64,000 nt of DNA from Porphyra umbilicalis (GCA_002049455.2 KV918773.1:434001-498000), one strand, 5' to 3'; shown: positions 28,901 to 40,535, numbered from the stretch's first letter. The notes: generated by a model from the letters alone, not told the origin. Program-made: numbers and translations.

Positions 28901-29673
28901 AAGTTGGCGACTTCCTCGTGACGGGCTATGGCGTTCCGCATAGCGGATTCAACGCGGGAACGAACGTCGCGTCTGCAGTGAACCTTGCGTGCCCTGGCTG
29001 GCTTGCGCACGCTATTAAACATAAGGCCCGCTGGCGTGGAAATATAGGGATGCTTATTCCTTTCGAGAATTTGCTCGTACTGAGCGCCCTGAAACTGGCT
29101 GCTGGAAAGCGGTGGTTTGGCGATGCGAAATCCTGTGAGGCGTGCGACCCAGCAGAGTTTTGACGGGACCTCCGAGTCATGACCTCATTCTTGACCGAGT
29201 ATCTGGACTGCATCCTTGCGTACATGAGAACCGATTCACGTCCAGCCTGGAAGGGAGAAAACGCAGTCTCTGTGGACTTACAAGCGGCACCCCACGCTGT
29301 GAAGCAGTTTGTTACCGATAACGCGATCAAACCAGCCGGTCACGGGTTGGCGCTCCACAACGAGAAGGATGGCGTCGTGACAGAATACTCTGTGGACGGT
29401 GCGGCGTGCCCTCATTGCGGAACTGTCGTCTGGATGTCTTTGGTCGTGTGCCCGGCATGCATTGCCCAGCTAGGCGACGGAGAAGGGCCGAGTGTGCCGA
29501 TCTGCTGCTGGCGGTGCGCGCCGACCAAGTACGACGATCGGCACTACCGGCCCGAGCAGGCCAGCGGGAAGGAGCGGCACCTTGTTGGATGTCACGCTCC
29601 TTTGGTGGTGAAGCGGCTATCCAATGGCCGCGTGTACTCGCCAGTGGAGGAGCCGAAACGATTGGGGACATAA
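25942..29673 (+). pseudogene. JmjC-domain histone-demethylase-like gene with in-frame stops
   Basis: One plus-strand frame spans about 1240 codons with four stops: TAA at 27190, and TGA near 27241, at 28651 and at 29161. No frameshift is needed. The N-terminal 130 residues are globular (WNECVLQGFIKMLAVVVAQV). Next comes a Gly/Arg-rich 108-bp repeat. The JmjC core is at about 28.6-29.0 kb: GINTSFLYVG, WHKQD, then FLVTGYGVPHSGFNAGTNVA. The first iron ligand His (28660) and last His (28939) are present, but the acidic ligand of HxD/E is Gln. A Cys cluster at 29.4-29.5 kb (CPHCGTVV, CPAC, ICCWRC) resembles the C5HC2 finger that follows JmjC in KDM5-type H3K4 demethylases. The stop at 28651 falls inside the JmjC fold where relatives have a residue, so decay is likelier than an intron. 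Probably an inactive gene copy. Confidence 0.6.
26480..27670 (+). repeat. 108-bp tandem repeat inside the JmjC-type frame
   Basis: About eleven diverged units. A marker block, GTCGGGCTGATGGGCGAG and variants, recurs at 26693, 26801, 26909, 27014 and 27122, giving a period of 108 bp (once 105). All unit lengths are multiples of three, so the frame is kept. In the JmjC phase it encodes Gly/Arg/Asp-rich sequence. The other phases are also largely open, giving Val/Ala-rich or, on the minus strand, Thr- or His-rich translations. Confidence 0.85.
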
Positions 29674-30092
29674 ATGCTGACTAAGTCGACAACGTTCTTG
29701 CATTCTGTGGCCTTCGTACTTCTCTGTCTGTATTTGAGTTGAGTGGGAGTTTCGTGATGCTTACTGGGGCGCCTTCATCATGTGATGCGTTTCCTTTGAT
29801 TCCTTTGTTCCGTCCATCAACGGGGCGCTGCACGCACCAGCGTTGTGGACAAAAACTCCCGCACCATCGTGCACAGGGATCTGGCATGGCTTGCAATAGA
29901 TCATACAAGCCATGGCATCGGCACAGGTCTGTACGAAAAGTGAGGTCACTTCTAAGAGAGAGAAAAAGTAGTGGTTGCGATCAACGACTGGCAAAAGTGG
30001 CGAAAAGATACTTCTCTTTTGGCTTTGAATCATAACTGAAAATGTGAACAACTCTCCCTACGAAGCTTCTCTGCTTGTCTCTTGCGACCGTA
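29674..30092. other. No gene recognised between convergent frames
   Basis: Separates the end of the JmjC-type frame from the end of the CACTA-like transposase. No domain is seen in either strand. The left terminus of the transposon should lie here or further left, but I could not identify a terminal inverted repeat. Confidence 0.35.
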
Positions 30093-33000
30093 TCAGCACG
30101 ATAGGTATCTAAAGCGTCGTGCAATAACAGCCTTTTCTGGGCTACCGTCTCCGTGCTCCTCACAAAACTCATGCAGCTTCCCTCAGCCGGTCTTAAAGTG
30201 GAAGCCCGACTTCTTTGTGAACTCTACCTTGTCCGCTTTGCAAGGGAGAACAAAAGCAGACTGCAGTACGCGCTCAGCTTGCACAAGTTCCACGCCGAAC
30301 GTAGCGTCGAGTTTGACTACCGTAGGTTTCCCAACGATGAATAAGGCTGACGCGCGGGCTGTTCACCATTCACATTCAAGGTACAGCTCTTTCGCAATTG
30401 TGCCAATCTCTCGCACGCGACGAAATTGTACTCTCTGCCCTCCTGTCGAGCTGGGGTCGTTCAATACGTCAAATGCCTCTTCTTTTTGGAGCACAGACAC
30501 TGTCAACCCCTCTCGAATGAAAAATGATCGCTGCGTGTGCCTGGTTTTCCTCCAGAACTTGACGGGCGCGTTGGGTGTGTGATCCCTCCAGAAGTCTTCC
30601 ATCGAACTCACAACCATGCTCAAGGCTTTCCTGGCACAAAACGTTTTGCCAGTGGCGGATGCCAACCGCCTCTGGGGAGCGAGTCTGTGAAGAGAGACGG
30701 CCTTCAACGGATTACCGCCGAGGCCAAGCAGCCACGATGTCGGAACGCCGTACTCATCAGGCATGGACAGTGCCCTTGAGCACTGCTCTGTGTATCTCCA
30801 CCTTTGCATTGAATATTCCGCAGGGTTTCGATGGTTGCTCTGGCCGATCTCGCGCTTCGCCATCTGGTGGATGTTCTCAAAGATGAGCTCGCATATTAAT
30901 GAGCCGAGCTGCACCAACGGTAGAGTACGATACAGCAACTCCAAAAGGCGATGAACGGCAGGCCGCTCCTACATTCCGCTGAAGGGTAGCAGGCGACGCA
31001 ACTCAATCATCAGACTCTCGCCGAGACGTTGGACCTCAACGACTGTTTGCCGTTCCCTCACGGCATGCTCTCCGTCAGAGCACAGAGGAGGCCTATAAAA
31101 CAGAGCAGTAGCGAAATGTCGTAGCGCCTTCCGAGCGGTAAGAGTATCAACCGCATGTGCAGAAGTACTTTGGGTGTGCACACTGTACTCCAGGACCGTG
31201 GGACCCACGGTCAGCAGCACTGCGTGATCGGACATAGAAAGAGTCGTGCTACCCATTTTTTCAGGCTCAAAGGACGATAGGATCGTGTGTGTTGGAACAT
31301 GTTTCGAACTGCGGCGCATTTCTGAAACGAATTTGTAACGCTGCCCGACAAAGAGTGCCTCGTACGCTTTCATCAGGAGGTTGGATGCGATGTTGTAGTA
31401 CAAAAGGTGAGATGGTGCAACACTGACAAGTTCGTGTATGTCAAACGTCCCAGGACCTCGGGCCTCAGTCAGTCGCATCATCAGGCTACCTGACCTGTCC
31501 GTAACCCCATTGAGCATAAGTGCGTCTTTAATAGCTTCTGCAGACAACTGCGAAGAACTCTTCAGGGAAGACATGATGGCAGCTGTTCGCTCTAGCACTC
31601 TTGAGTACCTTGTGTCTTTGACATCAAAGGAAACTGTGCTGCCTATCGCGCGATCCCTCCTCTCGCTCATAGTCTTCGGATGGACAATGTCGCACCTGGT
31701 GCAGTGCTCAGTTCCTGGAGCTCCCACAGAGTTTGGGAACTCGGCCGCCATAGGAAAATCAAACACGCCCAGGCACAAGAAAACCCAAACCACGACGTTT
31801 TGTTTTGAGTGCGCGTCATACACGGCAACACCTCCCTTGCTTATTTGTAGCATGTCCTCGACGACACGCTTCAAGAGAGCTTTAGGGTTTGCCCCAGGTG
31901 GTAAGTAAAGAGTGGCCGAACGGAGAACGCACGATCATGCAAGCTCAGAGACGTGTACGCTCCGTAGTAGCCCTCTAAGCTCCCACGGCGTCGCTTGTAC
32001 ACGCTAAACTCATCCAAGTACAAGGACACGTACAGAGTTTGTGGGTCTTTCTTCGGCAGCTCGTCTTCGTTTTGCTCTGCAACTTGTGTCAGCTCGATCG
32101 GCTTTTCTGCTGTCAACAGCGTCCAAGAATCCTTTTCGCGCTCGGTAAAGCTGCGCACCGCATTGATAAATACACCGCCTGACCTCGTGAATCGTAGCGT
32201 GCACCGGCGAGCATCTTTAAAGCACGAAGCCCACGGATCAGGAGGCCCAATCCCATGCATGACATCAAACAGCCCTAGTAAGTCCCCAACTCTGAGGGCG
32301 CTTGGTGGAGCATACGACGCCTCTCAGATCGGAACGTCTCCATCGGATGCAATCGCTGTGATTTCCAATTGGGCCGGGAGCGTTGTGCTGCCATCCATAA
32401 AGACAGAGACAATACACCCAATGCCGTACGTGTATCCGTCTCGGAAAAATCCGTTCTTGAAATTGAACCGAGCCGGGTCCCTCGCAGCTACTGTTTGAAA
32501 AAAACTCTGTTAGGCGCTCAACGGTCCCTGCGCGCGCATCCCCTTCGCTGTGGAACAGAGCTGCTGTGACTGGGTCCTCAAAGTTCCTCTTGATGTGCAC
32601 GGAAAAGGGAATGTAAGACACAGTAACGTCCGGCAGTTTGCGAAGAGCCTTCTTTTTGCCAGCGGGTGACTGCCGCGTGGTCACTTCCCGTCTCAGAGGT
32701 ATAGCGGTGTTCAGCATTTGCTTGCGCAACTGTTGTAAGCGCCATCTCGATGGCCACTTCTCTTTGGGGCTGAATGAGTTCTCTGCCTCTCGCATAATGT
32801 CGTACTCCCGCAGCGTGACACGCGCTCGACCAAAGAGGTACCCATAGCAGAGAAACTCCCGGCGAGACGCAAATTGCCCGACTGGTCGATCCTCTTCACT
32901 GGAGATGGCTGTATCGTCAGAGGGGCATCCATCAGGCTCAGATTCTGAAGACGTGACTCCATCTTGGTTGTCCTCTAGAGCGAGTGCTGGTGACGGCCTT

Positions 33001-33170
33001 CCTGACAGCAGGCCCAGGTTTTGCGTCACACCGCTACTTCCAGACTCCTCCATAGGCACTGTTCTCGAACCCGTCGTATAGGTGGCCTGCTGCGACTGAA
33101 TATGCATGAGGTCTCCATCGGCAAGATCGAAGTAGGCGGAGCCTCGAGGCCCCCGCCTGCGACGCTTCAT
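30093..33170 (-). pseudogene. CACTA/EnSpm-like (CMC) transposase, decayed
   Basis: About 1025 codons on the minus strand, the usual length of a TNP2-type transposase. Features in order: a basic/acidic N-terminus (MKRRRRGPRGSAYFDLADGD); GYTYGIGCIVSVFMDGSTTL; YVSLYLDEFSVYKRRRGS, matching the LYxDDFxxF block; LPPGANPKALLKRVVEDM with VYDAHSKQNVVVWVFLC and VFDFPMAAEFPNS; then CTRC, the TNP2 DFP...C..C segment; LGSLICELIFENIHQMAKRE; and KPTVVKLDATFGVELVQ near the end. It is broken by two frame changes (near 32.5 kb at a T-run and near 31.9 kb) and in-frame stops near 32.32 kb and at 30969, 30363 and 30183. No CACTA ends were found. A Plavaka-type relative is possible. Confidence 0.55.
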
Positions 33171-34229
33171 TGCTGGTTGGGGGCCAGAAACAGGGCAGCA
33201 AGCTGAGCTTCCAATTCACTCAATAGGGAGCTATGACGAAGCGGGGAGACCCAAGCAGACTCGATTCGGATGAGACCAGTCTGGGAACGATTGGAATCGC
33301 GCTTCTGTACCCAGTACGAGCAGCCTTTGACAAAAAACGTCCCCGCGCACATCATCCGAGGTGTGGCATTGCAAGAGCGTAAACCCGCCCTGCCGCGTGT
33401 GCTCGATGCACACGAGGTTCTGATTCGATAAAATCTACTGAATCCAGAAGCTGGCAGCATGCTTGAGCTCGCGAACCGTCCATGCAGCGTCTTACACGTC
33501 CGTGTGACGAAAAATCCCAGAACTGGGACGAGTGTCGCCCTCAGAAACGACCGACGGAAGATCTCACATATCATCCCAATGGTACTCTGCTGTCACGTTC
33601 TTCGTTTGATCCCACAGACTATCCACGAAGCAGTCCGCTTCTGATCCCAGGACATTGCGTAAGATCATCCCAAAGAAAATGACTGAAGTCGCCCTGAGAG
33701 AGTTCCAAGTAATTTCCGGAAGAAACAACGTGCGCCAATCTCACGACGATCCCGGCATCACATCCGGAGCATCTGTGGAAGAATTCGAGGGACTCCCTCC
33801 TACAGATCCTTCAATCGATGTACGATAATTTGAAGGATCGTTCAGAGCTGTGGGCAGGATTGATTTGGATGCAAGAAACAGACAGACCTTTGGAAACCTC
33901 TGCAGACAATCTGAATCAAGTACCAGGATTGAATAAGGAAGAGGTCGCAAATCGCGGTGACGTCTAGCGGTGGGCTATCCCACCGTCTCCAACATAGCAT
34001 ATTTTGGGCAGTTTGGGGATGGCGCTGACGCGGCATCTCTATCGGTGTGGCCTGGTGGCAAGCCAGATTTGTGGTCACGAAGTTTCTCGGAAAAGTACGA
34101 CAGGATCACGAGGCACGAAGGAGAAGTAGATTGTCATGTAGTATCTCATCCAGAAGGGCACCCCGTCGATTTTGTAAGGAAAAATCGTCGTGTGGGCCGA
34201 TTGCAGCGCCTCAGAGCACTGTAGTTCAA
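33171..34229. other. No gene recognised upstream of the CMC transposase
   Basis: A minus-strand frame (33574-33167) ends just as the transposase begins and could be an upstream exon (CSYWVQKRDSNRSQTGLIRI), but no family match supports it. The rest shows nothing. Confidence 0.3.
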
Positions 34230-34421
34230 ACCAAAGCACAATCAAGTCGCCTTAGTACGCTCGACTGGAGGGGGTCCCTTACAGCCGCAGTCGGCCCGCC
34301 CCGGATGGAATGTGGTCGGAATTCAAATGCAAGGTCGAATGGAAAGTCCAACAATGGGGAATGATGAACCAGAGGCTGGAGAACATCGTTACAAAGTTCC
34401 CGCGAGATGGGCTTCCACTCC

Positions 34422-34433
34422 CTTTATATAAAG
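34422..34433 (+). promoter_or_regulatory. TATA-box-like module, copy 1
   Basis: CTTTATATAAAG, 12-base palindrome, followed by GCTCGCTGTGGGCCACATG. A core-promoter-like element at the start of the array. The second array copy near 35350 has lost the TATA sequence. Confidence 0.4.
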
Positions 34434-36260
34434 CTCGCTGTGGGCCACATGTCTGAATGTTTGTCTGTATATCTGTGCAGCACACCAATGGGATGGCCGC
34501 GATCAGGCTTCGCACACGGGCTACATTGACAAACAAATGGATTGCGCGACGGACCAGATTTTCGGCGCACTCCGACCACAAACATGTTAAGGACCTGCAT
34601 GCACGGCCGGATCAAGACCACCCAGATTCGCGAGCGACGCTGCGCGAGGCCGTCGAAATGAATGCAAGCGTTACAGTGATTGGGGAGAAGCGCCGCCTCC
34701 CCCCCGGCCGCCGGGTGGCGGGGTGGGGGTGGTCCGGGGGGAAGGGCTGCCTCCCCCGCGGACGCCGGGTGGCGGGGTGGGGGGGTCCGGGTGGGAGGGC
34801 CGCCTGCCCCTCGGCCGCCGGGTGGCGGATTGGAGGGGGTCAGGTGGCGAGGGCCGCCTCACCCCGGTATCTCAAACCGCGCCACAATCATCTGTCCTCA
34901 TAACAGAGAACACAGTATTCTCTCTTTCGAGAAGTACCCGATTCTCACAGCCTGGACGCTCTTTTTCTCTCTCATCGACGCTCTGTATCTCCGGAACGGC
35001 TGCCCTACGGACGAATCTGAGCAGCGCAAACGGGGTAATGGGGGGGGCATGGGCCAATGTTTGCAAGCTTTCACTTGAGCTGGGTCCCGAAGCCGTCCGG
35101 CCATATTAAACAACGCGTATGTGGGGCATGTGACAGAGGCCAGATTTTCAGCGAATTCCGACCACAAACATTCTAAGGACCTGCCTGCACGCCTAGATCA
35201 AATACATCCTAGTAGGATGGCCGCAATCGGGGTTCGCACACGGGCTACATTGACAAACAAATGGATTGCGCGACGGACCAGATTTTCGGCGCATTCCGAC
35301 AATGGATAGGATTTGTGGGCGCCTGGGGCCCGCTGGTACCAACTGGTCCCTCTACATGAAGCCCGCGGTGGGTCACATGTGTGCCTGTTATTCGCGTTTC
35401 GGAACCAGCCAATCGCAACGCCGCGCGCGGCCGCGGAACTACATTCGCGAGATGGCCAACATATTAAGAGCATTACACGGCTAAACATTCTAAGGACCGG
35501 GATCCAGCGCCCGGGTCAATTCCTGACGGCGAGCAACGCAGCGCGAGGGCGTCGGTCCGAACCCCAGATTTGCGGGGAGAAGCGCAGCGCGACGGCGTCG
35601 GAATGAACATCAGCGCCACGGTGAGCAGCGCAGCGCGAGGGCGTCGGTCCGAACACAAGCGCTATCTCGAGCGGCGCAGCGCGAGCGCGCCTTCCCACCG
35701 GCTGCTGGGCGATGGGGTGGGGGGATCGCCGAGTGGCGGGGTGGGGGGTCCGGGGTAGAGCGCCGCCTGCACCCCGGCCGCCGGGTGGCGGGTCGGGGGG
35801 GGTCCAGGTGGGAGGGCCGCCTGCCTCTAGGCCGCCGGGTAGCAGATTGGAGGGGGTCCAGTGGCGAGGGCCGCCTCACTCCGGTATCTAAGACCGCGCC
35901 ACAATCATCTGTCCTGATAACAGAGAACACAGTATTCTCTCTTTCGAGAAGTACCCGATTCTCACAGCCTGGACGCTCTTTTTCTCTCTCATCGACGCTC
36001 TGTATCTCCGGAACGGCTGCCCTTCGGACGAATCTGAGCCACGCAAGCGGGGGAATGGGGGGGGCGTGGGCCAATGTTTGCAAGCTTTCACTTGAGCTGG
36101 GTCCCGAAGTCGTCCGGCCATATCAAACAACGCGTATGTGGGGCATGTGAAAGAGGCCTCCCCGATTGCTTCTGTGTCCGATTCTTCTCACAATCTTGAT
36201 GACATTGTTGATGGAAAGGATTTATGGGCGCCTGAGGCCCGCGGGTACCGACTAGTCCCT

Positions 36261-36268
36261 CTATATAA
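36261..36268 (+). promoter_or_regulatory. TATA-box-like module, copy 3
   Basis: CTATATAA after ACTAGTCCCT and before CCCGTGGTGGGCCACATGTC, the same context as the other modules of the array. Confidence 0.4.
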
Positions 36269-36429
36269 ATCCCGTGGTGGGCCACATGTCTCTGTTATTC
36301 GCGTTTCGGAACCAGCCAATCGCAACGCCGCGCGCGGCCCCGGCACTACATTCGCGAGATGGCCCAGAATTGAAGGGCATTCCATGTCAAAACGTTTTAA
36401 AGCCGGCATCCATCGCCCGGATCAATTCC

Positions 36430-36880
36430 TGACGGCGAGCAGCGCAGCGCGAGGCCGTCGGTCGGAAATTTCATGCAACGGCGAGCAGCGCAGCGCGAGG
36501 CCGTCGGAATGAACACCAGCGCCACGGCGAGCAGCGCAGCGCGAGGGCGTCGGCCCGAACACCGACCCTACTGCGAGCGGCGCAGCGGGAGCGCGCCTTC
36601 CCACAAGCTGCTGGGGGGTAGGGTGGGGGGGCCGCTGGGTGACGGGGTTGGAGAGCCCGGGCGGGGTGGGAGGGGGGGGCGCGGGGCAGCACGTGAATGT
36701 CCGTCCGAACGTCAGCGCGAGCAGCACAGGGCGAGGGCGTCGGTCCAAACGCCAGCGCAACAGCGAGCAGCGCAGCGCGAGGGCGTCGGAATGAATACCA
36801 GCGCCACGGCACGCAGCGCAGCGCGAGGGCGTCGGAATGAACACCAGCGCCACGGCCAGCAGCGCAGCGCGAGTGCGCGT
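36430..36880. repeat. Minisatellite within the array, about 45-48 bp unit
   Basis: Units built on GAGCAGCGCAGCGCGAGGGC and GTCGGAATGAACACCAGCGC. A shorter run of the same unit is at about 35520-35690. It translates as SSAARGRR-type repeats on the plus strand, without support as a gene. Confidence 0.75.
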
Positions 36881-37628
36881 TCCCAACGCCTTCTGGGTTG
36901 TGGGGTGGAGGGGCCGCCGCGTGGCGGGATCGGGGAGGTTCGGGGAGGAGGGCCGCACCTTCCCCGGCATCCAAGTCCGCGCCACAATCATATGTCCTCA
37001 GAACACAGAACAAAGTGTTCTTCTCGTTCTAATGAAGCCGATTCTGATCGACTGGACACACTTTTTCTCTCTCTTCGACGCTCTGTATCTTCGAAACGGC
37101 TGCCCTACGGACAAATCTGAGCAGCGCAAACGGGGGAAGGCGGGGGGGATGGGCAAATGTTTGGAAGCTATCGATCTAGCTGGGTCCCGTCGTCGTCCGG
37201 CTTTTTGAACGTAACAGGTCTGTGGGGCATGTGAGAGAGGCATCCCCAACTGCTTTTGAAGAAAGTTCTTTTTGGATGCAGTCTTTCATCATAACGGAGA
37301 ACAAATTATTCTCTCTCTGGAGAAGTAGCAGACTACGACAGCCTGGACACACGTTTTCTTTTTTCTTTGACGCTCTGTATCTCCGGATCGACTGCCCTAC
37401 AGACAAATCTGAGCGACGCAAAGTGGAGGCGGATGGGCAAATGATTGCAAACTATCGACTCAGCTGAGTCTCGTAGTCGCCCGGTCATATAAAACAACGC
37501 GTAGGTGGGGCATGTGAAAAAGTGACTCCTCCATTGCTTCTGTGTCCGATTCTTCTCACAATCTTGATGACATTGTTGATGGATAGGATTTATGGGCGCC
37601 TGGGGCCCGCTGGTACCGACTAGTCCCT

Positions 37629-37636
37629 CTATATAA
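37629..37636 (+). promoter_or_regulatory. TATA-box-like module, copy 4
   Basis: CTATATAA after ACTAGTCCCT, before AGCCCGCAGTGG. Same context as copies 1 and 3. Confidence 0.4.
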
Positions 37637-37720
37637 AGCCCGCAGTGGTCCACTTGTGTGTCTATTATTCGCGTTTCGCAACTAGTCAAATGCAATGCCG
37701 CGCGCGGCCTCGGAACGTTT

Positions 37721-39153
37721 GCATCCGTACCCAGCCACCCGGACGTTGGCGAAGAAGAACGAGAATGATACGTGCTTTGCAATGGTCCTCCTCGCCACTG
37801 CTCAGCTTTGAGTGCCAACCTCAGCATGGAAGGCACCACGGCGGGCGAGGACGAAGGAAGAATACACGGGGTGGCGTCGTAAGAGGCGAGAACGACCATG
37901 TACCACCCGCTCAGACGGCTGCAAGACGGCAGGTTCCTCATGGAATTGGTTCGCGAGGTCTGCCGACACCAAGTGCGTGTCCAACAGCAAATTAAATCAA
38001 CATCACCACGTCCACGAGACATGCTTCACGCGACAGAACGCCGGGTATGGCAGATCCCTAAAAAACGGGCCCTGCGCGTATGCGCCCAAATGTGCAACAC
38101 GTTTTACCCCCCTCAGCGGGCCATTCCTGGCAGGCACGTTTCCCATAGCGAGCACGTTTCCTTACAGAAGGAACGCTCGCGAGTGCCAATGCCGTGTCCG
38201 ACGCGGTGAGTCGCGCGTGGTTGGCGTACTGATCGCCGATTCCGGCCCCGACTGTGGCCCGCGACATTAGTCAGGTGGACCGATTCTAATGAAGGGCCTG
38301 CCGGGACTCGTCCCAGGAGAAACGTGCTCCACTTCGTGCAGCAGAGACCGGCATGATGAGGATTGGCCACTAATGCAGATCATTAGTCCCCCCCCAAAGC
38401 GCCCACGCAGGCAGGTCGTCAGATTTCGTGAAAATTCGTTGGCCTTAAGTGGCACACGGCGGCCCATCCGAGGGAAAACGTGCTCCACTTCGTGCACGCT
38501 CCGACAGTGTGCGAACCGTAGCTCCAGCGAGAAACTCTTAGCGGAACGGGGCTACATGGGACAAGAACGACCCCGCAGTACAACGACGCTGTCCCGCGAT
38601 ACGGCATGCAGGGTTCTGTCGCACATTCATTGGACACACACCCGTCACCTCGGGTGCCTGGATCCACCGGGGCGCTATCGCTGGCCGTCCGATCGCGGTC
38701 TCGATATAAGAGCAGCTCCTGAGGCCCGTACTGCTCCAACGTGGTCAAGATCTCTGTCGGATCCGGGATGCAAACGCGCACCCCGCTCCGCGGACCGCTC
38801 CCATCGGTTTCCGCCCTTTTTCTGTGCCACTGCAATCGCTCGTGCCGCGCGCGCACTTGTCGACGGCTCTTCACCTGCCACGCTCCCGCCCCTCGTTCGT
38901 TCTTTGTGCGAGGCAGGCGCAGGCACTGGCCTAGGCATGAGGCCGAGCCGCCGTTGTCCCCACACATTCCAACCCGGCCGCGATTGCAGCTGCCCTGCGT
39001 GGAGCTGCGGCGTGCTCCAGCCAATGCCCCACCACCATCCCCTACCCTCGAGAGTGTGCGCGTTGCCGTTTTCGGTTGTTTGCGTTTAGACGCCCTCTCT
39101 CTTCCATCTCCCTCCCCCCCGCGCCTTTCTTGTATTGTTGCCTTGGGCGCCCT
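37721..39153. other. No gene recognised; 22-bp direct repeat
   Basis: Open frames on both strands overlap without domains. AACGTGCTCCACTTCGTGCA occurs twice, near 38320 and 38478, each in a context beginning GAAA or GAAAA. A short pyrimidine-rich stretch precedes the LTR at 39154. Confidence 0.35.
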
Positions 39154-39880
39154 TGTGACAACACGCTCAGCCCACCCCACCCGTTTGGGGGGAGGGCGAG
39201 CCAAACAGTGTCGCCGGGTAGTCCTGTCGGGGAATACCCGCCCCGGAAGGAAACCCCAAAGAGCACACAAGCACGGCGTCCACCGGGGGAAGGCGCCCCG
39301 AGCGACAAACACGAGTTGTGTGACCGAACATTTACTTGCCCACGTCGAAGGCCTCGAGGCAACACTCACGCCTCACCCTCTTATCCCATCCGTTCCCCTC
39401 GGACCCTCGGAAAACCCTCCTCAGACACCCTAAAAGGACCCACGGAAAACCCTCCCCAGACACCCTCAAAGGACCCTCGGAAAACACACCTCAGACACCT
39501 TCAAAGGACCAACGAAAGGCTCTTTCCTCAGGGCCCATTGGGCCCATAACCCGAAGGACGGCCGAAGCTTCGAATACCGCCTGGAGTAGAGGCGGGAAAA
39601 GGGTGCTACGTGACACCCTCGCGGCGCCCCGGGGTCAGGGGCGCAAAGTAATATAAGTCGATAATCCAATTCGGGTTTACTCCAACTTAGGCCCTTAAGT
39701 AGGGGCCCGCTCGGGGGGGTTACGAATCCCAGGGAAGTATTGGGATTGCGGTTGTGGTTGGTGAGCCACGAGCTGATCACAAGTGGGTCGCCAACGGAAC
39801 AATTTGAAATATGCGATAGTGGGGCATATTCCCGGGGAATTTGGGTCCCGGAGTGTGGGGGGCCATGTGACGGAACGTCA
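39154..39880 (-). repeat. 3' LTR of Ty3 element 2
   Basis: About 727 bp, starts TGTG and ends GTCA on the plus strand, matching 58241-58966. It contains three to four tandem copies of a 35-36-bp unit, with GGACCCTCGGAAAACCCTCC, at about 39400-39510. On its inner side the minus strand has the purine-rich AGAAGGGGGAATCT, the likely polypurine tract. Confidence 0.88.
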
Positions 39881-40530
39881 AGATTCCCCCTTCTACAGGG
39901 GTCGCCGTCCCGGCGGCCCAGGGCCAGGGGGGCGGGCCCGCCCGAGTGTGGCGGGCGGGCTAGGACAGCTAGCCGCCGGGCTCCCCAGTGTGGGGCCCGG
40001 GTGCTGCCCCGGTCCTTGCCATTGATGGCTGCCCCGGATCGTGGGGGCGCCCCCGCCGGCGCAAGGGGGAACGCGCAGTCGCCGTACGGTTGACACGGCA
40101 GCGGGGGCCAGGGGTCTTGCCGCGTGTCCGGGGCGGGCCCGCTAACCGTGCCCGGTGGGCCAACAGGGGGGCGGGTGCCCAGTATGGCATCCCCCCCCGC
40201 CCCCCCACCGTGGGGGCTGTCGTGCGGGCCCCCCTCTCCCCAATGGGGAGTCGTCCAGGGGGAGTGGCTCGCGGGGTGGGACTGTGGGGGCCCGGGGTAT
40301 GGGCCCCTGTCCTTACACCGGGGCTTATGAAAAGGGGGTAGGCGGGGGACAGACGGGGACGCCGTCCACTACCGACCGTCACGGTCCCCCCCTCCACCGT
40401 TACTCGAGTTGAGAGCCTCCCCCTCGTCCCTCTGTGCGCGGGGCACCCCCCTCCCCCTCGCCGTCCCCACTACCTGGGCGCGGCGGTCATGGCCGAGGGA
40501 GGGCGAGGCGCCTCGGGCGTTTGTCCACTG
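39881..40530. other. Internal Ty3-2 sequence, GC-rich, no gene recognised
   Basis: Part of the region between pol and the 3' LTR of Ty3 element 2, cut off from its right half by the copia insertion. In Ty3 element 1 the equivalent region holds antisense ORF A. Here I see no convincing frame. Confidence 0.4.
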
Positions 40531-40535
40531 TGACA

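Larger units (their letters stand above)
34230..37720. repeat. Complex tandem array, about 1-kb units with TATA modules
   Basis: Three block types recur. Block E (CGCGCCACAATCAT through CTCTGTATCTCCGGAACGG) is at about 34857-35135, 35875-36155, 36957-37235 and a shorter copy at 37268-37520. Block T (GGGGCCCGCTGGTACC, then TATATAAA, then GGCCACATGTC) is near 34425, 35345, 36262 and 37630. Block M is a GC-rich minisatellite between them. E blocks are about 1.02-1.08 kb apart. On the minus strand the E blocks share a frame encoding VGQPFRRYRASMREKKSVQ with changes between copies. The nature of the unit is unknown; it could be a satellite made from a duplicated element or promoter. Confidence 0.7.

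Noticed and set aside
38419-39369. 316-codon minus-strand frame upstream of the Ty3-2 LTR
   Set aside because: Runs into the LTR, has no domain and is overlapped by an equally long plus-strand frame.
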